Origin: Hofstenia miamia
Taxonomy: Eukaryota; Xenacoelomorpha; Acoela; Hofsteniidae
NCBI GenBank assembly: GCA_900660155.1
Contig: CABFPE010000848.1
Span: 145,593-174,219 of the forward strand
Length of the DNA: 28,627 nt
Direction of reading: 5' to 3'
The notes below the pieces were generated by a model that did no database searches, was not told where the DNA came from, and saw only the letters and a program-made list of their open reading frames with translations. The position numbers and the translations under genes were made by a program. Below, piece after piece: positions 10,307-16,942 of this stretch. Positions within the stretch are counted from its first letter, which is position 1; each line of letters opens with the position of its first letter.

Positions 10307-10387
10307 GCAGTCATAAGGATTCGAACCTGCGACCCCAGAGGGGATTAGATTTCGAGTCTAACGCCTTAACCACTCGGCCATGACTGC
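10307..10387 (-). tRNA. tRNA-Ser(CGA), copy 1, damaged T arm
   Basis: Read on the minus strand: acceptor GCAGTCA pairs fully with TGACTGC, the D arm contains GCCGAGTGGTTAAGGC (A box), and the anticodon loop CTCGAAA gives anticodon CGA. A long variable arm, CCCCTCTGGGG, is typical of serine tRNAs. The B box GGTTCGAATCC is kept. The 3' strand of the T stem is CCTTA instead of CCTGC, so two of five T-stem pairs are lost (G-A and C-T). Length is 81 bases without CCA. Transcription may still occur since the A and B boxes remain, but folding is weakened. It is probably a decaying copy or a pseudogene. Confidence 0.85.
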
Positions 10388-10530
10388 ACGAAATTTATAT
10401 ATTTATGAACATACTTACAATGATTCATATTAAATATAATATAACAATATATATATATATATATAATTATACAGATGCTTGAAAATTGTTTTTTAACAAT
10501 TCAATAATGAAATTTATAATTTCAATAAAT

Positions 10531-10536
10531 AAAAAA
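10531..10536 (-). terminator. RNA polymerase III T-run for tRNA copy 2
   Basis: T6 on the minus strand, three bases past the tRNA 3' end, in the same arrangement as copy 1. Confidence 0.75.
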
Positions 10537-10539
10537 TTC

Positions 10540-10620
10540 GCAGTCAGCAGGATTCGAACCTGCGACCCCAGAGGGGATTAGATTTCGAGTCTAACGCCTT
10601 AACCACTCGGCCATGACTGC
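10540..10620 (-). tRNA. tRNA-Ser(CGA), copy 2, intact
   Basis: Same structure as the neighbouring copy, with all four arms and the long variable arm paired. The T stem is GCAGG/CCTGC around TTCGAAT, the anticodon is CGA in loop CTCGAAA, and the acceptor stem of seven pairs is perfect. It decodes UCG serine codons. It has no intron. Both tRNAs run antisense to the ADAM-like gene inside its second intron, using their own internal Pol III promoters. Confidence 0.95.
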
Positions 10621-10675
10621 ACGAAATTTATATATTTATGAACATACTTACAATGATTCATATTAAATATAATAT

Positions 10676-10726
<51 letters not shown>

Positions 10727-10951
10727 GTAAGTGCTTATACCAGCTATAAATTATATCGGGTGAGTCTTTCATTTCATATACGTGTATTTTAAATAAAATT
10801 TTTTTTCAGAAACATAAATTGTGAATTGTAAAAATTGTAAATTTTATAAGAAATTTTCGCATGCCAGCAAGCATGTGTAATAAAGTTTTTTCTACGAGCG
10901 GGTGCAGCATTGAAAAAGCCTTACCAGTACACTAGTAATATGTTCATACTG

Positions 10952-10975
10952 TATATATATATATATATATATATA
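10952..10975. repeat. (TA)n microsatellite
   Basis: About 12 TA dinucleotides within intron 2. Confidence 0.9.
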
Positions 10976-11338
10976 AATAATTCTATTAAAAAGCATTCGG
11001 TTTTGTCTTCAAGCTTATGAAAATTGGAATTTGAGTAAATGTGCTCTCCTGTTGTGGTAAACATTTGTGTAAAAATATTGTTTCTGTGGCAATCAAATTT
11101 TCATTTTGTTAGGATTCTATACACTCTTTTGCATTAGGTGTTACCATGCTTTGAATGTGCTTATAATATTAAGTGGCTAATTAAGGAGTGTCATATGCTA
11201 AAATTGTGAGTAAACATCATGTTACCAATGTATGATCACGCATATTACTAATTTCGTTCATAAAATATTAAAAACACAACATATGGTTTGTTTAAAGTTT
11301 ATTCATTTATTAAATATCTAATACAGCCCATTGAAATC

Positions 11339-11355
11339 CCCGTGCATAACACGGG
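11339..11355. other. Small perfect hairpin CCCGTG-CATAA-CACGGG
   Basis: A six-pair GC-rich stem with a five-base loop in otherwise AT-rich intron sequence. It may mark the end of a short interspersed repeat, but I could not find a partner copy in this window. Confidence 0.4.
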
Positions 11356-11996
11356 CAGTTTCCTAGGTTTTCAAATAATAGTGGGAAAAAAGTTCTCAGG
11401 AGGAAACACTAACCTCAATTATTTCGATTTCTATGGATAAACCGCACAAACTTCATTCAAGCCGAATTGCTCAATGTCAGATTGACTGTATTTCTCAATT
11501 ATTCAAAATGGTTAAGCGTATATTATTATCATAAATAGGGGAGGAGCCAACAATTTTAGATAGAAGCGGCGAATTCCCATAAAAATACAAATGAAAGAAA
11601 AGTACAATATTTTTTTAACTAATTGAGAACTACAATGAAATCATTTTAACTTATTACTGAATGTACTCAATGCATTTTTTGGGATTTGCATTCATAAATT
11701 ACTGAATATTTCATGACGGAATAATATATCTGCAATATAATGATTTCAAACAATATTATTTAGATTATTTTGACAAAGCCATTCTTATTAACAAGGTAAA
11801 CTGTCAAAATAAATAAGATGATTGCAATTTGTTGTTTATTTTTATGTGAGACAATAGTTGCATTTTTGGTTGTTTGCAGAGTTTATGATAATTCCTATTT
11901 CTCGTTAAGAAATACAGGTAGTTTCTTGCTGAGCTTCAGAAGTTTGGCCTCTGCCTGCTCATTGATTTAAATGTGCAAATTAATAAAATTAACTAA

Positions 11997-12002
11997 ATAT
12001 AT

Positions 12003-12034
<32 letters not shown>
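11997..12034. repeat. (TA)n microsatellite
   Basis: AT/TA dinucleotide tract with one phase break, about 95 bases before exon 3. Confidence 0.9.
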
Positions 12035-12035
<1 letters not shown>

Positions 12036-12130
12036 TGTATATAGGCAACTCACATCAAACATTACTAGTTAATATATGGTGATATCTAATAGATATATAT
12101 AGTGAATATAATAATATCTATTTGCTTTAG

Positions 12131-12331
12131 TCTGAATATTCCAAATGGTCATATGAAAGCAAAATGCTGACAAACTTAAATTTTCTAATGTGTGACTTCT
12201 TTGAAGATGATACAATGGCAGGAGTTTGCTTCAATAAAATTTGCCATGACACATACAAAACTTTGGCAATCATTGCACACGGCTTTGATTATATGGATGC
12301 AGTTGCTGAACACAATTGTGGAAATTTTCGG
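12131..12331 (+). CDS. ADAM-like gene, exon 3: degenerate active-site segment
   Basis: 201 bases (67 codons, phase 0 at both ends) between acceptor TTTGCTTTAG and donor CGG|GTAACT. It corresponds to the M12B segment leading into the zinc site: LMCDFFEDDTMAGVC (19-33) sits where ADAMs have 'GMC..(R/K)S..', and LAIIAHGFDYMDAVAEHNCG (45-64) sits where they have 'IAHELGHNxGMxHD..C'. Aligned that way, only the first histidine (H50) survives. Glutamate is replaced by G51, the second and third histidines by Y54 and E60, and the glycine by A57. So this module is also a pseudoprotease. Roughly 30-60 residues that normally lie between the active site and the disintegrin domain are missing here; they may be in an unseen exon, in the assembly gap, or truly lost. 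Confidence 0.75.
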
Positions 12332-12360
12332 GTAACTTCTATGTTTATATTGTAAATCTA

Positions 12361-12892
12361 CAGGCTTGTCCATTAGACAGAATTTTGATCCCCACCCCAT
12401 CACTCCCACGAAATTTTCCGTAGGGATTTCTATTACACTATTTAAATCAATTACAAAAAAAATATTGTTCAAAATAACAGAAATTGCAAGGTTGACAGCA
12501 CTTTCAATATCATAATGATCCTCAAAATCATTTTCAACCATTTTTCTTTTTATTCTGTTTAAGAAATAATCCATTGTTGTTTTAGGAAATCAGAATTTTG
12601 AAAAATAATTTTTGACAAGTTGACTATCTTTCAATAATGTGACTTAGTGTAGAGAAAGTATTTCTGATATGGAAGAAAGGTAATAATAGTACGTTCTCAC
12701 AATTGAAGTGGATATCTTTGGTCATTTCCACAATATAGAATATAAAATCACCTTCTTTGATTTTCTAAAGCTTTAAGAACACCCTTTTAATTGGGGATTG
12801 GAGTTACAGATTTCATCTCCATCCACCCCCTCCCACGAAGCCCTTGGGATTCCCATGGGATCCACGAATGCCCACCTCACTGGACAAGCCTA
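12361..12892. mobile_element. 532-bp TIR element (MITE-like, mariner-type relic inside)
   Basis: CAGGCTTGTCCA at 12361 is inverted as TGGACAAGCCTA ending at 12892. TA dinucleotides flank both sides (12359-12360, 12893-12894), as for Tc1/mariner insertions. TCCCACGAA occurs near both ends in direct orientation. On the minus strand at about 12470-12574, DYFLNRIKRKMVENDFED, followed by DIESAV, resembles the third catalytic block and downstream helix of mariner transposases (D-F-F-L-F-P-x-(L/I)-K). This suggests an internally deleted mariner-like element. The minus-strand open frame 12185-12574 runs through it into exon 3 and is not a gene. Confidence 0.6.
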
Positions 12893-12915
12893 TAAATTTG
12901 ACTAATGCCGTTCTA

Positions 12916-13039
12916 NNNNNNNNNNNNNNNNNNNNNNNNNNNNNNNNNNNNNNNNNNNNNNNNNNNNNNNNNNNNNNNNNNNNNNNNNNNNNNNNNNNNN
13001 NNNNNNNNNNNNNNNNNNNNNNNNNNNNNNNNNNNNNNN
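12916..13039. other. Assembly gap (124 N), probably spurious
   Basis: The 30 bases before the gap (12886-12915) are identical to 13042-13071 after it. This is what unmerged overlapping contig ends look like. Confidence 0.85.
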
Positions 13040-13072
13040 AAAAGCCTATAAATTTGACTAATGCCGTTCTAG

Positions 13073-13879
13073 GTTGACCAAGGTGAAGACTGTGATTGTG
13101 GGCCATTTGAGCAGTGTCTATCTCCAGAAAATCTTTGTTGTGATCCATCTATATGTAAATTTTTACCAGAACACTCCTCATGTGATTTTGACACTGGATA
13201 TTGTGTCCGTTCTATCTGCAACTCTCATGATACTCAGTGTAAGATGCTATTTGGACCGTTAGCAAAAACGGCCAATTTGGCATGTTATGAAGGTAATTCT
13301 GAATTTGGCTTAGAAATTGCACAAGGTGAAGCTAAAGTGTCAATAAATAAAATGTTTGGATGTGGATTAAATTTGCAAACAGGAAGCATTGGAAACTGTC
13401 CAAGCGTAAAAATTAACCGTGGTTTTAGTCTATGTGGAAACCTTATGTGTGAAATTCCTCCCAATTATAACCACACTAGTCAAAAGGTACAGCTAACTAT
13501 TTATACAGCAATTCCCTACATCGACTACGAAAACGTATTCGTGAGCTGGAGTTATGAAAAAGCGCAGATTTGTTTAGATCGGGAGGAGACGCATTTCAAT
13601 AAATTCTGCTGTGCCACTGGAGGTATTTTTGATAACACTTCCAAAAACTACAAACCAGTGATGGTGCGACAACATACCAAATGTGGTCATAGTAAGTGGT
13701 GTATAAATCAATGCTGCGTCGATAATTCTGTTGATGAGTCAGACACCTATATTGAAAAGGTCAATGAACATGTTTGCTTGCCATCGTTGGGCAATCACAT
13801 CAGTCATGAATTTGAAGCATTCTTGAAACTCTTCAATATGAATAGTGGGCCATATTTAGGTGTGTTTATGTTTCCGTAA
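13073..13879 (+). CDS. ADAM-like gene, exon 4: loop-less disintegrin plus cysteine-rich domain
   Basis: 268 codons and a stop at 13877-13879, reached from acceptor CCGTTCTAG in phase 0. The segment before the first ATG (13244) is clearly coding. It opens GEDCDCG, the standard start of an ADAM disintegrin domain, then CLSPENLCCDPSICKFLPE (15-33). After SSCD it jumps directly to GYCVRSICNSHDTQC (42-56). The usual ~40 residues carrying the disintegrin loop and the C-x-G-x-S-x-x-CP motif are missing. The ADAM cysteine-rich domain follows: CKMLFGPLAKTANLACYE, GNCPSVKINRGFSLCGNLMC, then a less familiar cysteine-bearing tail with FCCATGG, CGHSKWC and QCCVD. An AATAAA lies at 13987. A donor at 13859 would let the gene continue to a short terminal exon. 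No transmembrane helix is seen, so the product is probably secreted. Confidence 0.85.
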   Translation, partial: VDQGEDCDCGPFEQCLSPENLCCDPSICKFLPEHSSCDFDTGYCVRSICNSHDTQCKMLFGPLAKTANLACYEGNSEFGLEIAQGEAKVSINKMFGCGLNLQTGSIGNCPSVKINRGFSLCGNLMCEIPPNYNHTSQKVQLTIYTAIPYIDYENVFVSWSYEKAQICLDREETHFNKFCCATGGIFDNTSKNYKPVMVRQHTKCGHSKWCINQCCVDNSVDESDTYIEKVNEHVCLPSLGNHISHEFEAFLKLFNMNSGPYLGVFMFP

Positions 13880-13985
13880 TATTTCTAATTAGTGTTTAGA
13901 AATTTTAAGAATTATAATTTGACCTCCCACATGTTATTTAGTCTTTAACTAATATATTGTAATCAGAATAATTCAAGACAAAAAC

Positions 13986-13992
13986 AAATAAA
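13986..13992 (+). promoter_or_regulatory. Candidate polyadenylation signal AATAAA
   Basis: AATAAA about 108 bases after the exon 4 stop, at a suitable distance for 3' end formation. AT-rich context makes chance occurrence likely. Confidence 0.35.
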
Positions 13993-14169
13993 ATGTATTA
14001 TTAAGTACATTATATAAACGGAACTCATTTAACAGCAAAGGACACGATAGGCGTTGAATAAAATAATAAATAGTATAACAGTAGCAATGACATTAATATC
14101 AGCAAAGTGCTGTGTTACTGTTTTAGAAACCCAAATTATGATTTGTATATTGATGTTTCTATCTTGTAG

Positions 14170-14249
14170 CATTTAAGTTTTTGATTAAAACCACCGAGTG
14201 GAACCACGGTATTACTGTTCCTGTTTTCCTGTGCATGAATACATTTTAA
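14170..14249 (+). CDS. Possible alternative terminal exon of the ADAM-like gene
   Basis: If exon 4 is spliced at TTTAG|GTGTGT (13858/13859, phase 1), a pyrimidine-rich acceptor TTTCTATCTTGTAG (ending 14169) would join in frame. It encodes about 26 residues (AFKFLIKTTEWNHGITVP then VFLCMNTF) to TAA at 14247-14249. The phase fits, but the peptide has no family signature and the exon 4 stop with a nearby AATAAA is an equally good end. Confidence 0.3.
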
Positions 14250-14384
14250 CATCGATTTTGTTGTAGTCAAAGCATTGAAATAAGAAGTAAGGTTTTACAA
14301 GGAACTAGGAAGATAGAAATACCTGCAGTTAAAACAATCATGTTCTAGGCGAGTATATCGAAAAATGAAGGATCAAAAAAGAGA

Positions 14385-14710
14385 TTAGACAAGAATATGA
14401 AATGATCACAGCAGAAATATTGAAGTCGAAGAATTGGAAAATGCCTGCCAGTCGTTAAGTGCATGAGGATTGGTGAACGAAGGTCCAAGCATTCCTGAGA
14501 AACTAGAGGCAGTATTGGATGAGTGTGTGTGATTGTGTGCACAGACTGGAGGGTTGGGTGAAGAACATTCATAATTCAAAAATATCAAAGAAATGAAGTG
14601 AGACAATCAAATATAGAGCAATACATGGGTCTGCCAACCGAATGAAGGTGTTCAATTCAATGTTTTCAAGTAGGCTGGTATGTTACTTGGCGGTGAAAAG
14701 GTTGATTACA
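14385..14710 (+). mobile_element. Possible LINE reverse-transcriptase trace
   Basis: Broken translation gives AEILKSKNWKMPASR (about 14414-14455), comparable to the 'KNWKxPGPDG' start of non-LTR reverse transcriptase. YRAIHGSANR near 14611 lies where 'YRPITCLPT' is expected. Several stops and shifts occur. The spacing is right but the identity is low, so this is tentative. The minus-strand frames here are shadows. Confidence 0.35.
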
Positions 14711-15421
14711 GAGGCGTAGAAAGGATATATATATATATATATATAAATTATCCTAATAAATAGTTATAAAATGGATGGGATGTATGTGCAATTTGACGAC
14801 ACAAAGGCTTTGTAAAATTTACAAATATTGCTTAAGCACACTGTATAAATGGCACATTAAAATTTATGATGTGTTTTCTGTGATCATATATGAACTTAAA
14901 TTTTGTATTTTCTGCTTTCCTTTAAACATTTTCTTATATATATATATATAGTAAATAAGGGAAAATTTGACTCAAAATTATGTTCAAATTTGAATGTGCT
15001 GTTTATTTGTGTGTTTACTTCTAACTAGCTAATATGTTCAAACGGCTGATGACTGGGGCAAGTTCTTTTACTTAAGAAATAATATTTTCGACTTTACGTT
15101 TTCAAATTTTCAATTTTTTTTGACAAAACGAAATCAGAATAAAACAAACTAAATAAATTGCATAGCCAAATACGCTAGGAAAAATAAAATCTAATAAATT
15201 GAATTGTAATGGAAGACTAAGTATTTTGATGTGCTTCCAACTGATATTCAGGTGGTTTGAGATTTCATGAGAAAAGCATATTTTGCAGAGATATTTCTTC
15301 ACGACTTGTTTCCACAATGGTCTTTATTTTATTTTTTGCAAGTTTTTTCAGAGTTAGTTTCTGATGTTGTTTTTTGTCACTATCACCATCTATTCAATCA
15401 CAAAAGGGAATATATGTTCAG
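14711..15421. other. Intergenic stretch with (TA)n tracts
   Basis: Contains (TA)n at 14725-14745 and 14936-14951. The short open frames 15102-15317 (minus) and 15267-15572 (plus) have no signature; the latter also runs across a transposon boundary, so it is not a gene. Confidence 0.5.
15414..15421. repeat. Left 8-bp target-site duplication ATGTTCAG
   Basis: Identical to 16943-16950 at the other end of the element, as expected for hAT insertion. Confidence 0.92.
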
Positions 15422-16118
15422 CAGTGGCGGAGCGTGGGCCACTTTGCCTAGTGTGCGGTGCAGAGTTACTATAGTGGTTCGGTTAGGTTTCGTCACTGCA
15501 TTAAATAAAAAGTTTGTACAAACAAATATTTTTGGTTGCTTTACTATTTTATCATTGTTATGGCTAACATGAATCGCATTTTCAGATTTGAAGTATTGGT
15601 CACCAATTTCATAAGTTGTTGGAAAGAATAACACGGAACCTGTTGTATGAACAATGAAATTCAATTACAAAATTTCACTTAAATTGAGTTTATTAAATTA
15701 GGATTAAATGTAAAAATTTGTGTAATTTATAAAATGTACAAATACACAAGTTTTAAAAATTTTTGGATCCGAAACAGATCCGAAGTTTCTCAAAATGAAG
15801 ATCCGATACGTATCCGTTTCCATTTCTGCGACCCACCTAACCGTACCGTATGCAGTCATTAAGGCGGACTAACAAACCATGTTTTTTGTTGGTCGTAAAT
15901 ATTAGTAAGCTCATATTCCACAGCTTTTGTCTATCATTGATGAGCCCCCTTTGCAGTCTCATAAACACGTTTAACCAGGGCTGCGTGTTGTGCACATGAC
16001 AGTGTGAGCTTGTCTGGATTACTGCTAATAACTGCTTCAGCCACTAAAATAGTCTAATAAATTAGAATAAAGCCCACTGCCAACATTTGTTTTAGCTTAA
16101 CACCACAGACAATTTTTG

Positions 16119-16281
16119 CAGGGGCGTACGCAGGATCTTCTGAAAAATGCATTTCACGATCCTAGATTTTAAATTTTCCAATTTTTTACGAAAAATTTTT
16201 TGATTTATCTAGTCAAAATTAAATTTGGAAACCTGAGGGGGGGACATTCCACCATGTCCCCCCCCCCTGGATACGCCACTG
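16119..16281. mobile_element. Nested hAT MITE, 163 bp
   Basis: The ends CAGGGGCGTACGCAGG and CCTGGATACGCCACTG are inverted repeats. Flanking octamers AATTTTTG and AATGTATG match at 6 of 8 positions. The right part holds an internal hairpin, GGGGGGACATT..ATGTCCCCCC. It lies inside the larger hAT element and so inserted after it. Confidence 0.8.
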
Positions 16282-16560
16282 AATGTATGTACATGTAGAA
16301 CTTGAAAAAGTTTCTCTATTTTGATTGATGTTTGCTTAGCGGGGAATTTAACTGAGAGTGGTGAGATGTTTGATTTCTCACTGGAGGTGCGGTGATCATT
16401 AGCGCACGCCTCGAAATGATCTATTTCCATTTCGGAACCAATCAATAACGTTCGGCGACAAATGTAGGATGCAATTTCAACGATTACGCTTAATTTAACA
16501 GGGTGCGTTAATATGAACGCACGCCTTGCTCTTTTAATGTCTATTCTATTGAAGTGTGGA

Positions 16561-16587
16561 TGTCGCAATACCTAGCATATTGCGACA
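16561..16587. other. Perfect 10-bp-stem hairpin inside the hAT element
   Basis: TGTCGCAATA, a seven-base loop CCTAGCA, then TATTGCGACA. It could be a subterminal transposase-binding palindrome or a chance structure. Confidence 0.5.
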
Positions 16588-16942
16588 ATCAAGATTGAAG
16601 TGAACATTTTAATTCATCCGTGATATGATTGCTAAACAAGATAATACATGTAAACTAGCAAATTTAACCAATTTATAGATTATGGATAAAAACAATCGAA
16701 ATGCTTTAATTTTACCAAAATTGTAATTTAGACACAGGTTTTATAAGAAAGTACTGAAAACAATGCGTTATATTTAATCACAAATTACTATTTATAAAAA
16801 TAGTGTAAAAATAAGTTTGATGCGGTATTAAATATACTCAGTTCCCAAATAAGACATAGGAAAAAACGCTGTAAAATCATAAAAATGCTGGTTAGAAGGT
16901 GTGCGGCGCACACCTCGCACATATAGAGAATATACGCCTCTG

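Larger units (their letters stand above)
10238..10723. repeat. Tandem duplication of a ~233-bp tRNA-bearing unit
   Basis: Unit 1 (10238-10470) and unit 2 (10471-10723) both begin ACAGATGCTTGAAAATTGTT, carry one tRNA gene on the minus strand, and end in TATAACAA(TA)n. Differences are few and include the T-arm change in unit 1. The (TA)n tails at the junctions differ in length. Confidence 0.9.
8423..12130 (+). other. Intron 2 of the ADAM-like gene, host of a transposon and two tRNA genes
   Basis: About 3.7 kb between donor GTACTC (8423) and acceptor TTTGCTTTAG (ending 12130). It contains a single hAT-type terminus (CAGTGGCTGATCCAGGG, 8611), several (TA)n tracts, a dead Tc1/mariner-type element, a duplicated tRNA-Ser unit and a small hairpin near 11339. 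Bases 10724-11996 otherwise show no gene. An additional short exon cannot be excluded. Confidence 0.55.
12332..13072 (+). other. Intron 3 with TIR element and assembly gap
   Basis: Runs from donor GTAACT to acceptor CCGTTCTAG (ending 13072). It is almost entirely a 532-bp inverted-repeat element plus a run of unknown bases. The exon phases on both sides agree. Confidence 0.6.
15422..16942. mobile_element. 1,521-bp hAT-superfamily element with exact target duplication
   Basis: The left end CAGTGGCGGAGCGTGG and right end (read inward) CAGAGGCGTATATTCTC are hAT-type termini, with a GTGTGCGG-rich subterminal segment at both sides. The exact 8-bp duplication ATGTTCAG flanks it. No intact transposase is present. 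Minus-strand translation at about 15900-16090 gives coding-looking fragments (ISSNPDKLTLSCAQHAALVK, then RVYETAKGAHQ before stops). A second minus-strand open stretch lies at 16280-16568, cut by a nested MITE. I cannot assign either to a known transposase domain. It is non-autonomous in its present state. Confidence 0.88.

Noticed and set aside
10180..10723. CRISPR-like array from regular spacing of repeats
   Set aside because: Only two units, each a tRNA gene with flanks and TA microsatellites, in a eukaryotic context.
12185..12574. 129-residue minus-strand open frame as a gene
   Set aside because: It spans the antisense of exon 3 and part of a TIR transposon. Only the inner part resembles a mariner fragment.
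12813..13148. Open frames running through the N tract on both strands
   Set aside because: They exist only because unknown bases cannot encode stops.
15267..15572. 101-residue plus-strand open frame
   Set aside because: It crosses the exact left border of the hAT insertion, so it cannot be an old gene, and it has no signature.
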